13,871 bases of DNA from an uncultured Bacteroidales bacterium (GTDB lineage Bacteria; Bacteroidota; Bacteroidia; Bacteroidales; P3), in contig CAMNIH010000034.1 of the NCBI GenBank assembly GCA_946540365.1, forward strand, positions 1 through 13,871, written 5' to 3'. Below, piece after piece: positions 8,415-13,826 of the stretch. The translations under genes were made by a program, and so were the position numbers. The notes beneath the pieces were generated by a model that saw only the letters and a program-made list of their open reading frames with translations, searched no databases and was not told where the DNA came from. How positions within the stretch are numbered: position 1 is the first letter of the stretch; every line of letters begins with the position of its first letter.

Positions 8415-8428
8415 AATTATTTCTCCTA
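8415..8428 (-). promoter_or_regulatory. Canonical Shine-Dalgarno for the BspA-like gene, fused to the upstream stop codon
   Basis: On the minus strand TAGGAGAAATAATT precedes ATG. AGGAG sits 8 nt before the start codon and shares its AG with the TAG stop of the upstream gene. Strong Shine-Dalgarno sequences are unusual in Bacteroidota, and this one fixes the start at 8414 and argues for one mRNA with the upstream gene. Confidence 0.7.
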
Positions 8429-8992
8429 TTTTAATTCAGATGCTTTCCGAAGCATAATATCCAATTCCAAGTGAGTGAGACTTTCAAGATGGTAGTACTT
8501 CACAAAATGTGTCATAATATTGTGAAAGTATGGATAATCCATCAAATCATTCATGGTGAAGTCATTTAAAAAGAAACGATCTAACCTATTCAGGTTCACT
8601 AGGACTTCCCGTACAGGACTTGTACATCCAAAATAGCTGTCAGGATTGCTATGATGACAAAACATGACGGAAAACACATAACCTCCAAAGGGCTGTAACT
8701 GCATAACCACACCGATGTCACCATGTTTTACCCTATTGTTAAATTCTTGGATTTGTGCTATTCCGTTTGCTGCCTCTTGAACACGATTAATGTGATGTGG
8801 GTCATAGCTCCGATAAATTTCTTCACATTGTGCAATAAGCGCTGCTTGCGTATCGGCAGGTTTTGCAAATAGAATTTGAAGGTTCTGATAATGATCATAA
8901 TCATTTCCACCATTCAATTGCCATTCTCTTTTGTAGAGTAATGCTTCTTCCACAGAAGGGACAAACTCGCTAAACTTTTTTGCATGTTCCAT
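8426..8992 (-). CDS. Uncharacterised 188-aa protein upstream of BspA-like gene
   Basis: I do not recognise this family. The chosen start is ATG 8992 (MEHAKKFSEFVPSVEEALLY). The frame is open further upstream, but that extension lies inside the preceding gene and is Pro/His-rich without similarity to anything known to me. The protein has no signal peptide or membrane segment and looks cytoplasmic, mixed alpha/beta. It has a helical first half, then a conserved-looking core (VVMQLQPFGGYVFSVMFCHHSNPDSYFG), then an acidic/aromatic helical end (DYPYFHNIMTHFVKYYHLESL). His/Cys residues in FCHH could bind metal, but there is no recognised motif. It lies 17 nt after the previous gene and 11 nt before the BspA-like gene, so a shared transcript is likely. 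It could be a partner or regulator of that protein; this is inference only. Confidence 0.65.
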   Translation of the reverse strand: MEHAKKFSEFVPSVEEALLYKREWQLNGGNDYDHYQNLQILFAKPADTQAALIAQCEEIYRSYDPHHINRVQEAANGIAQIQEFNNRVKHGDIGVVMQLQPFGGYVFSVMFCHHSNPDSYFGCTSPVREVLVNLNRLDRFFLNDFTMNDLMDYPYFHNIMTHFVKYYHLESLTHLELDIMLRKASELK

Positions 8993-9009
8993 AATCTTAT
9001 TGTATTTGG

Positions 9010-9336
9010 TTAGAGATGTTTTACAAAACGATAGGTGTGAGTGAGACGGGATATGTCCACCTCTAGGGAGAACAGCAGCTGGTGGTCGGGTGTCAGCCAA
9101 CCATGCTGGTGTAACCACGCGTTGACATTGGGACTCGTGATGGAGCCGTGAGAATAGGTCTTCAGGGCAGAAATATCTTTTGCTCCATCCCCCAAATCAG
9201 CGTACACTGCTTTGATGGTCTGGTCTTGTACGTACTGTTTGAATTCGGCGGTGTACAGCCCTAACCTGCGTTTATCGCCACCGTTGCTGACAGGTCGCAG
9301 CGTGATTTCATGTTTTGTTTTCATACTCTTAAACAT
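9010..9336 (-). CDS. Uncharacterised 108-aa protein, first gene of the BspA cluster
   Basis: I do not recognise this family. Possible starts are ATG 9336 (MFKSMKTKHEITLRP), ATG 9324 (MKTKHEITLRP) and TTG 9375. I chose 9336 because GGAG lies 9 nt upstream, but 9324 is nearly as plausible. The protein is small, basic at the N-terminus and soluble, without signal peptide or membrane segment. The stretches NGGDKRRLGLYTAEFKQYV, VYADLGDGAKDISALKTYSHG and NVNAWLHQHGWLTPDHQLLF alternate helices and turns in a way that could be a small winged-helix-like or nucleic-acid-binding fold, but no known signature is visible. It is the first gene after the leader region and is followed 17 nt later by another unknown gene, then by the BspA-like gene. 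Confidence 0.6.
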   Translation of the reverse strand: MFKSMKTKHEITLRPVSNGGDKRRLGLYTAEFKQYVQDQTIKAVYADLGDGAKDISALKTYSHGSITSPNVNAWLHQHGWLTPDHQLLFSLEVDISRLTHTYRFVKHL

Positions 9337-9365
9337 GGTTGTTCGCTCCGCCACCTCCAGCGAAA

Positions 9366-9377
9366 TATTGATCAATA
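9366..9377. promoter_or_regulatory. Perfect 12-bp palindrome ahead of the small-gene cluster
   Basis: TATTGATCAATA is a perfect dyad located 29 nt before ATG 9336, inside the U-rich exit of the leader hairpin. It could be an operator or simply AT-rich chance sequence; there is no family-specific match. Confidence 0.25.
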
Positions 9378-9379
9378 AA

Positions 9380-9412
9380 CAATAAGAAAAGGCATGAGGT
9401 TATGTGCTCATG
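9380..9412 (-). terminator. Hairpin plus U-rich tract at end of leader (attenuator-like)
   Basis: CATGAG, an 8-nt loop, then CTCATG (9393-9412), followed on the minus strand by CCTTTTCTTATTGTT. The 6-bp stem is modest but the downstream tract is U-rich, so it could terminate or attenuate leftward transcription from the 9677 promoter before the first gene. Confidence 0.35.
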
Positions 9413-9457
9413 TCCGTCTTGATAGAGGCTTTGGCTTACCTTTGAAGGAACGGGGTC

Positions 9458-9544
9458 TTAGGGAACATATCTCACGCCTGAAGGTATGCTTCCAACCGCA
9501 GGCAGGCTGCCTGCGTACCATGCATACACAACAAGCGAAAGCAT
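9458..9544 (-). CDS. Possible 28-aa leader ORF
   Basis: ATG at 9544 is preceded by AAGGAGGAT with 11 nt between GGAGG and the ATG. The 28-codon frame reads MLSLVVYAWYAGSLPAVGSI and ends at TAA 9458-9460. It lies wholly inside the candidate leader RNA. The peptide is hydrophobic and rich in Val and Tyr but has no run of a single amino acid. The start codon sits within an AGCAT/ATGCT palindrome that could hide it. The frame stays open upstream without a good start codon. Either a short translated leader peptide or a chance ORF in a conserved RNA is possible. Confidence 0.3.
   Translation of the reverse strand: MLSLVVYAWYAGSLPAVGSIPSGVRYVP
9497..9515. repeat. 19-bp GC-rich palindrome inside the leader
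   Basis: CGCAGGCAG, central G, CTGCCTGCG: nine perfect base pairs around one base. It is conspicuously GC-rich amid AT-rich DNA. It may be a protein-binding dyad, a stable RNA hairpin, or an inserted interspersed palindrome. Confidence 0.55.
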
Positions 9545-9646
9545 AAATGCTCGATCCTCCTTCTTTGTAAAAACTGCCAAATTTCTATCAAAGGACAGTA
9601 TCGCAATGCTTTTCTTGCTTACAACTTTCGCTCTCGAAAGTCGGTG

Positions 9647-9677
9647 CAAAATTACAAAAAAGAATCGGACTGACAAA
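9647..9677 (-). promoter_or_regulatory. Bacteroides-type promoter for the leader/BspA cluster
   Basis: On the minus strand TTTG (9677-9674), 19 nt, then TAATTTTG (9654-9647) fits the Bacteroidota sigma-ABfr consensus TTTG-N19-21-TAnnTTTG exactly. The predicted transcription start is near 9640, leaving a leader of about 300 nt before ATG 9336. Confidence 0.65.
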
Positions 9678-9695
9678 ATTATCTTTTGTCAGTCC
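9667..9695. promoter_or_regulatory. 12-bp perfect inverted repeat covering the -33 box
   Basis: GGACTGACAAAA, loop TTATC, TTTTGTCAGTCC. The left arm contains the -33 TTTG of the leftward promoter, so a dimeric protein bound here would block or recruit RNA polymerase. Alternatively it is a minus-strand terminator, because TTCTTTTTT follows within a few bases, but no leftward gene lies directly upstream. Confidence 0.55.
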
Positions 9696-9725
9696 ATAAA
9701 ATATATGAAACGGGTTGCATTAAAA

Positions 9726-10028
9726 TGGAACCCCTACGGGGTTCGGGGAGAGGGAGATGGTCGGAGGTTGGCTATTGAAATGGAACCCCTATGGGGTTCG
9801 GAGAGAGGGAGATGGGTAGAGGGCGGCTATTAATATGGAACCCCTACGGGGTTCGGGGAGAGGGAGATGGTTGGATGTCGGCTATTGATATGGAACCCCT
9901 ACGGGGGTCGGGGAGAGGGAGATGGGTGGAGGGCGGCTATTGATATGGAACCCCTACAGGGTTCGGGGAGAGGGGGATGGTTGGAGGGCGGCTATTGAAA
10001 TGGAACCCCTATGGGGTTCGGTTTGGGG
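9726..10028. repeat. 55-bp tandem repeat array with a stem-loop in each unit
   Basis: TGGAACCCCTA begins units at 9726, 9781, 9836, 9891, 9946 and 10001, an exact 55-bp period of five full units and a partial sixth. Each unit has GAACCCC, loop TAC or TAT, GGGGTTC, then a purine-rich part (GGGAGAGGGAGATGG) and GGCTATT(G/A)A(A/T). The stem is perfect in most units; the units at 9891 and 9946 each have one stem mismatch. Since 55 is not a multiple of three the array is not coding in one frame. It lies between the terminator at 10078-10108 and the leftward promoter at 9677. There are no unique spacers, so it is not CRISPR. Confidence 0.9.
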
Positions 10029-10077
10029 GCAATCAGATGTATGGTAAGTATATGGTAACGATGCGGTGGGGGAGGAT

Positions 10078-10108
10078 AGAAAAAAGAGACGCTGTGGGGG
10101 CGTCTCTT
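10078..10108 (-). terminator. Rho-independent terminator of the hydroxyacid dehydrogenase gene
   Basis: On the minus strand AAGAGACGC, 7-nt loop CCCCACA, GCGTCTCTT is followed directly by TTTTCT. The stem has 9 bp and starts 24 nt past the stop codon of the upstream leftward gene. Confidence 0.85.
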
Positions 10109-10131
10109 CTATGGTGGTATCCGATGGCGGG

Positions 10132-11064
10132 TCAGGCTTGGATCCAGGCGTCGACGTGGCCGAAGACGATGTCGGCGCGGGCGGCGAAGCTCTCTTCGGT
10201 GGCGAAGGCCACATGCGGCGTCACCAGGCAGCGGCGGCTGGAGAGGAGCAGGTGGTCGATGGGGAGGGGAGGCTCCTGCTCGAAGACGTCGAAGGCGGCG
10301 CCGGCGATGGTGCCGTCGACCAGGGCCTGTCCGACGGCGGCGATGTCGCACACGGGGCCGCGGGCGGTGTTCACCAGCAGGGCGGTGGGCTTCATCAGGG
10401 CCAGCTGCTCGCGGCCGATGAGGTGGCGCGTCTTGTCGTTCAGCGGCACGTGGAGCGAGACGATGTCGCTGCGGCGCAGCAGCTCGTCGAGCGGCAGGTA
10501 CTCGACGCCCATGGCCTTGACCTCGGGGCGCTCGGTGCGGCTCCAGGCCACGACCGTGGCGCCGAAGGCCAGCAACAGGCGCGCCGTGGCGGTGCCGATG
10601 GCGCCGGTGCCGACGATGCCGACGGTCTTGCCGCGCAGCTCGCGGCCGAGGAAGGTGCCGCGGCTGCCGCCCTGGCGGATGACCTCGTTGAGGGTGACGA
10701 TGTTGCGCAGCAGGTCGAGCATCATGCCCACGGCCAGCTCGCTGACGGCGGTGGTGGAGTAGCCGGCGGCGTTCTGCACCTCGATGCCGTGCTCGCGGCA
10801 GTAGGCGAGGTCGATATGGTCGAGGCCGGTGAAGGCCACGCTGAGGTAGCGCAGCTTCGGGCACTGGCCGAGGACCGTGGCCGGCAGCTTGATGTTGCTG
10901 ACGACGACCACGTCGGCGTCGCGCATGCGGTCGGCGAGGGTGGCCTCGTCCTCGCGACGGTCCAGGTAATAGGTGAAGGTGTGGCCCATGGAGGCGTAGT
11001 GTTCGCGGAGGGTCTCGAAGCGGTCGCGGCTGATGCCGAGGGATTCTACACAGACGATGTTCAT
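10132..11064 (-). CDS. D-2-hydroxyacid dehydrogenase, NAD-dependent
   Basis: A 310-residue enzyme of the D-isomer-specific 2-hydroxyacid dehydrogenase family, which reversibly reduces a 2-keto acid to a D-2-hydroxy acid with NAD(P)H in the cytosol. The Rossmann motif is VGIVGTGAIGTATA (GxGxxG at 152-157). The acid after strand 2 is replaced by WSRTERP (174-180), where Arg may suit NADP(H). The catalytic set is Arg235 (NTARGP), Glu264 (FDVFEQEP) and His284 (TPHVAF). Length is normal for the family and the start at 11064 gives the usual N-terminus. The substrate cannot be assigned; glycerate/hydroxypyruvate or D-lactate are candidates. It follows the flavin reductase gene after a 104-nt gap filled by a palindromic repeat and ends at a strong terminator. 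Confidence 0.9.
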   Translation of the reverse strand: MNIVCVESLGISRDRFETLREHYASMGHTFTYYLDRREDEATLADRMRDADVVVVSNIKLPATVLGQCPKLRYLSVAFTGLDHIDLAYCREHGIEVQNAAGYSTTAVSELAVGMMLDLLRNIVTLNEVIRQGGSRGTFLGRELRGKTVGIVGTGAIGTATARLLLAFGATVVAWSRTERPEVKAMGVEYLPLDELLRRSDIVSLHVPLNDKTRHLIGREQLALMKPTALLVNTARGPVCDIAAVGQALVDGTIAGAAFDVFEQEPPLPIDHLLLSSRRCLVTPHVAFATEESFAARADIVFGHVDAWIQA

Positions 11065-11078
11065 GTTGTTTGTTTTTG

Positions 11079-11191
11079 TGTCGCCCCTTCGGGGCTCATC
11101 GGATAATTTATATTTATTCCGGGGGTTCGCTCGTCAAGCTCGCGGGGCACACCAGACACCCCCGGCTATTATCTGTCGCCCCTACGGGGCT
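11079..11191. repeat. Compound palindromic repeat element filling the intergenic gap
   Basis: Two copies of TGTCGCCCCT(T/A)CGGGGCT (11079-11096 and 11174-11191, same orientation, 95 bp apart) flank an inner 8-bp inverted repeat CCGGGGGT (11119-11126) / ACCCCCGG (11158-11165). Each outer copy is itself a GCCCC/GGGGC stem-loop. The element spans almost all the space between the dehydrogenase start and the flavin reductase stop and runs 23 bp into the flavin reductase coding sequence. From memory such GCCCCGAAGGGGC pairs around a CCCCCGG dyad are scattered in Bacteroidales. Confidence 0.7.
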
Positions 11192-11747
11192 TCTTGACGC
11201 TGAAGCCGAAGCCGCCCAGGCGCTCGCCGAGGGCGTAGTAGCGGCCGTGGCTGTAGGCCAGCGGGCCGGCGTGGTTGAGCTGGAACTGGCCGGTGCTGCG
11301 GTCGATGAGGCTCTCCTCGGCGTCGACGGCGACCACGTCGGCCATGAACATGTCGTGGGTGCCGAGGGGTTTGACCTCGCGGACGCGGCATTCGATGCAC
11401 AGGGGACTCTCGCGGATGAGGGGCGCCTTGACCAGCTGGGCGGGTTCGGTGTGGAGGCCCATCTCGCGGAACTTGTTGCAGTCGCGGCCGCTGCGGACGC
11501 CGCACCAGTCGGTCTGGCGGGCGAGGGCCGTGGTGGTGAGGTTGATGACAAACTCGCCCGTGCGGCTGATGAGGGCGTGGCTGTGGCGCGAGGGGCGGAT
11601 GGAGACGTAGCACATCGGCGGGTCGGAGCAGAGGGTGCCCGTCCAGGCGACGGTGATGATGTTCCAGTTGTCGGGCTCGTCGCCGCAGGTGACCATCACC
11701 GCCGGCAGCGGGTAGATCATAGTGCCGGGCTTGAAGGCGACCTTCAT
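11169..11747 (-). CDS. Flavin reductase family protein (FMN-binding)
   Basis: A 192-residue protein of the flavin reductase/flavoredoxin-like family (split-barrel FMN-binding fold), which uses NAD(P)H to reduce flavin or binds FMN for electron transfer in the cytosol. Recognisable segments include the GDEPDNWNIITVAWTG motif (22-37), DPPMCYVSIRPSRHSH (42-57), TGEFVINL (63-70) and the C-terminal YYALGERLGGFGFSVKK. The start is ATG 11747, where TGATG joins it to the dnaA stop, so the long open frame further upstream is not used. The last residues (PRRGDR) are encoded by the GCCCC/GGGGC palindrome of the adjoining repeat element. The family usually ends near SVKK (from memory), so this tail is probably an acquired extension. 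Being coupled to dnaA suggests cotranscription, not a shared function. Confidence 0.85.
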   Translation of the reverse strand: MKVAFKPGTMIYPLPAVMVTCGDEPDNWNIITVAWTGTLCSDPPMCYVSIRPSRHSHALISRTGEFVINLTTTALARQTDWCGVRSGRDCNKFREMGLHTEPAQLVKAPLIRESPLCIECRVREVKPLGTHDMFMADVVAVDAEESLIDRSTGQFQLNHAGPLAYSHGRYYALGERLGGFGFSVKKPRRGDR

Positions 11748-13195
11748 CACTCGGAGAGTTTCTTCTCCAGCTCCTCGACCATGGTGCGCATGTAGCGGTC
11801 GGTCTGGCGGAGGTTCTCGATTTGCTTGCAGGCGTGGAGCACGGTGGCGTGGTCCTTGTTGCCGCACTGGGCACCGATGACGGCGAGGCTGGACTTGGTG
11901 ATCTTCTTGGCGAAGTACATGCTCAGCTGGCGGGCCTGCACGATCTCGCGCTTGCGCGAGGTCTGCTGGATGGCGTCGACCGGCAGCTCGAGGTAGTCGC
12001 AGACCACCTTCTGGATGTAGTCGATGGTGACCTCGCGGCTGGAGCTCTGGACGTACTTGTCGATCATCTGCTTGGTGAGCTCGAGGGTGATCTGCTTGCG
12101 GTTGAGCGAGCTCTGTGCGATGAGCGAGATCAGGGCGCCTTCGAGTTCGCGCACGTTGGTGTTGATGTTGTAGGCGATGTATTCGATCACCTCGTCGCTC
12201 ATCTCGATGCCGTCGTTGTGCAGCTTCTGGCGCAGGATGCGCTTGCGGGTTTCGACGTCGGGAGCCTGCAGGTCGGCGTTGAGGCCCCATTTGAGGCGGC
12301 TGATGAGGCGGGGCTCGAGGCCCTGCAGCTCGCCGGGAGCCTTGTCGGAGGTGATGATGATCTGGCAGCCGCGCTGGTGCAGGTGGTTGAAGATGTGGAA
12401 GAAGGCTTCCTGGGTCTTGGGGCCCTTGCCCGACCAGAACTGGATGTCGTCGATGATGAGCACGTCGAGCTGCTCGTAGAAGTAGATGAAGTCGTTGGTG
12501 GTGCCGGTGCGGCCGGCTTCGGCATACTGCTGCATGAACTGTTCGCTGGTGACGTAGACCACCACCTTGTCGGGGTGCAGTTCGCGGGTTTTCATGCCGA
12601 TGGCGTTGGCCAGGTGGGTCTTGCCCAGGCCCACGCCGCCATGGAGCAGCAGGGGGTTGAAGGCCGTCTGTCCGGGCTTGTCGGCCACGGCGTAGCCGGC
12701 CGAGCGGGCGAGCCGGTTGCAGTCGCCCTCGACGAAGTTCTCGAGCGTGTAGTTGGGCGAGAGCTGCGAGGGGATGCGGGTTTTCTGTATGCCGGGGATG
12801 ACGAAGGGGTTGGGCAGCTCGCGCGCGCCTTCTTTATTAAGGTTGACCGGCAGGTCGGTCATCGGGTTGCGGGTGGCGCGCAGCTGCTGCGAGGGCAGCA
12901 TGGTGGTCAGCGGGTCGCCGGGGATGGTCTGGTCCATGACGATGCTGTACTTCAGCATGGCGCCGGGGCCCAGGTGCATGCGGATCACGCGGCGCAGCAG
13001 GTCGATGTAGTGCTCCTCGATCCACTCGTAGAAGAACTGGCTCGGTACCTGCACCAACAGGGTGGACCCCTCGAGCTTCAGCGGCACGATGGGCGTGAAC
13101 CACGTCTCGTAGGCTTTGCGGTTTTCCGGCCCCAGTGTGTCCTTGATTACCTCCAGGCACTCGGCCCATACTCTTTTGTAGTCTTCCTCGATCAT
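11747..13195 (-). CDS. dnaA: Chromosomal replication initiator protein DnaA
   Basis: A 482-residue AAA+ initiator that binds DnaA boxes at oriC, melts the origin and loads the replicative helicase. Domain I is at residues 1-85 (WAECLEVIKD, ETWFTPI, FFYEWIEEHY). A short variable linker follows (about 90-145). The AAA+ domain has Walker A GGVGLGKT (186-193), Walker B LIIDD (246-250), sensor I IITSD (280-284), box VII PRLISRLKWG (295-304, Arg300 the likely finger) and sensor II NVRELEGAL (347-355). Domain IV carries the DnaA signature GNKDHATVLHACKQI (445-459). All parts are present and the length is normal. The start is ATG 13195 in an AT-rich leader without Shine-Dalgarno. The TGA stop overlaps the ATG of the flavin reductase gene by one base. 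The upstream region has candidate DnaA-box-like words, so autoregulation and a nearby origin are possible. Confidence 0.98.
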   Translation of the reverse strand: MIEEDYKRVWAECLEVIKDTLGPENRKAYETWFTPIVPLKLEGSTLLVQVPSQFFYEWIEEHYIDLLRRVIRMHLGPGAMLKYSIVMDQTIPGDPLTTMLPSQQLRATRNPMTDLPVNLNKEGARELPNPFVIPGIQKTRIPSQLSPNYTLENFVEGDCNRLARSAGYAVADKPGQTAFNPLLLHGGVGLGKTHLANAIGMKTRELHPDKVVVYVTSEQFMQQYAEAGRTGTTNDFIYFYEQLDVLIIDDIQFWSGKGPKTQEAFFHIFNHLHQRGCQIIITSDKAPGELQGLEPRLISRLKWGLNADLQAPDVETRKRILRQKLHNDGIEMSDEVIEYIAYNINTNVRELEGALISLIAQSSLNRKQITLELTKQMIDKYVQSSSREVTIDYIQKVVCDYLELPVDAIQQTSRKREIVQARQLSMYFAKKITKSSLAVIGAQCGNKDHATVLHACKQIENLRQTDRYMRTMVEELEKKLSE

Positions 13196-13305
13196 ATTTC
13201 TGTTTTCAATAGTTTCCTTTGTTCGTTATCTGTTTCGGGCAACCCGTTCGTTTTCAACCTCCAATTTTCATTTCGCACACAGCCGGAGCCCCCTCGTTCA
13301 CCTTG

Positions 13306-13335
13306 CAAATATCACTCAAATTATGTGTACAGAAA
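13306..13335 (-). promoter_or_regulatory. Weak candidate dnaA promoter
   Basis: On the minus strand GATATTTG (13313-13306) matches TAnnTTTG at 7 of 8 bases, when its first two bases are read as TA. An upstream TTTC (13335-13332) replaces TTTG with an 18-nt spacer. It would give a leader of about 105 nt. Only a moderate match. Confidence 0.3.
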
Positions 13336-13706
13336 GTGAAAAAAAAATTTGGATAATCCATCTGAGTTTTGTAAAGAAAACGCCCCTCGGGCGGCGGCAC
13401 GGAAAAACGCATTTCCATAAAAAACACATTTACAAACCGAAATTTTGATTTTAACATTTCGGCCCGCTCTTTAAAGATACGATTTTTTGTGACTTGTTGA
13501 AATTTTTTTTTCAAAAAAAAGCACCCGTCCACACCTTTTTGTTGAAAACTCAATAGGCGATTGAAGATTAACAATTTGGCTGTTGATAACGTTTTGAATG
13601 CCTTGAAAACCAGCGGTTAATGGCAAATGTTTGATATTCAAAACCTATTTTCCAGCGGTTGATTTCTAAGTGCCTGTCGCTGTGTTTGGTTGTCATTTTA
13701 TTCACC
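13330..13706. other. Candidate replication origin (oriC) upstream of dnaA
   Basis: The stretch has no convincing gene. It contains DnaA-box-like words with one mismatch to TTATNCACA/TGTGNATAA: TTTGGATAA (13348-13356), TGTTGATAA (13581-13589) and TTATTCACC (13698-13706). Two related words, TGTTGAAAT (13495-13503) and TGTTGAAAA (13540-13548), precede TGTTGATAA at 45- and 41-bp spacing. AT-rich runs at 13336-13350 and 13501-13520 could be the melting region. No perfect DnaA box is present, so this is a hypothesis. Confidence 0.4.
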
Positions 13707-13715
13707 TAAGATGGT

Positions 13716-13733
13716 TGACAAAAAGAGTTGTCA
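13716..13733. other. Inverted repeat TGACAA / TTGTCA
   Basis: Six perfect base pairs around a 6-nt loop (TGACAA, AAAGAG, TTGTCA). There is no T tract on either side. It could be a protein-binding dyad near the candidate origin; function is unknown. Confidence 0.3.
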
Positions 13734-13826
13734 GGGGGCGATTTTATCTTTTGAAAAAAATGCCGTCCGTCCTCCCGCACCCCTGCACCGGCTGACGCCC
13801 CCTTGACACAGGGTCTGGTCTACCTT

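Larger units (their letters stand above)
9380..9641 (-). ncRNA. Candidate structured leader RNA (about 260 nt) of the BspA cluster
   Basis: This is the stretch between the predicted start site of the 9647-9677 promoter and the attenuator-like hairpin. On the minus strand it holds a 5' hairpin (ACTTTCG, 4-nt loop, CGAAAGT; 9624-9641), an AGCAT/ATGCT palindrome covering a possible start codon (9541-9552), a 19-bp palindrome (9497-9515), CCTT/AAGG and GAAG/CTTC small stems, and the final CATGAG/CTCATG stem. The density of inverted repeats and the promoter support a structured 5' leader or small RNA. It matches no riboswitch I know. I have a weak memory of similar sequence recurring in Bacteroidales genomes, but that needs a search. 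Confidence 0.4.

Noticed and set aside
8993..9118. 42-residue N-terminal extension of the 188-aa gene
   Set aside because: It overlaps the preceding gene out of frame and has no conserved look; ATG 8992 follows that gene by 17 nt.
9726..10028. CRISPR array
   Set aside because: There are no unique spacers; the whole 55-bp unit is repeated. No cas genes are present in the window.
9486..10030. Plus-strand frame through the 55-bp array (WNPYGVRGEG-type peptide)
   Set aside because: It is a translation of the repeats. The 55-bp period shifts frame in every unit, so no protein repeat is preserved.
10066..11106. 346-codon plus-strand frame opposite the hydroxyacid dehydrogenase
   Set aside because: Antisense shadow with low-complexity Ala/Gly/Val composition; the minus strand has the complete catalytic triad.
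11748..12290. Upstream extension of the flavin reductase frame to 373 codons
   Set aside because: The extra part lies inside dnaA in another frame and is Arg/Pro/His-rich. The ATG at 11747 gives the proper family N-terminus.
11822..13339. 505-codon plus-strand frame opposite dnaA
   Set aside because: Antisense shadow of dnaA, rich in Leu/Val/Asp/His; no domain recognised.
13381..13393. CGCCC/GGGCG hairpin followed on the minus strand by TTTTCTTT
   Set aside because: The stem has only 5 bp and no gene ends upstream of it on that strand within the window; too weak to call a terminator or attenuator.
13254..13574. 106-codon minus-strand frame upstream of dnaA
   Set aside because: It spans A/T runs, the candidate promoter and box-like words, and encodes Phe/Lys-rich low-complexity sequence. 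Probably chance.
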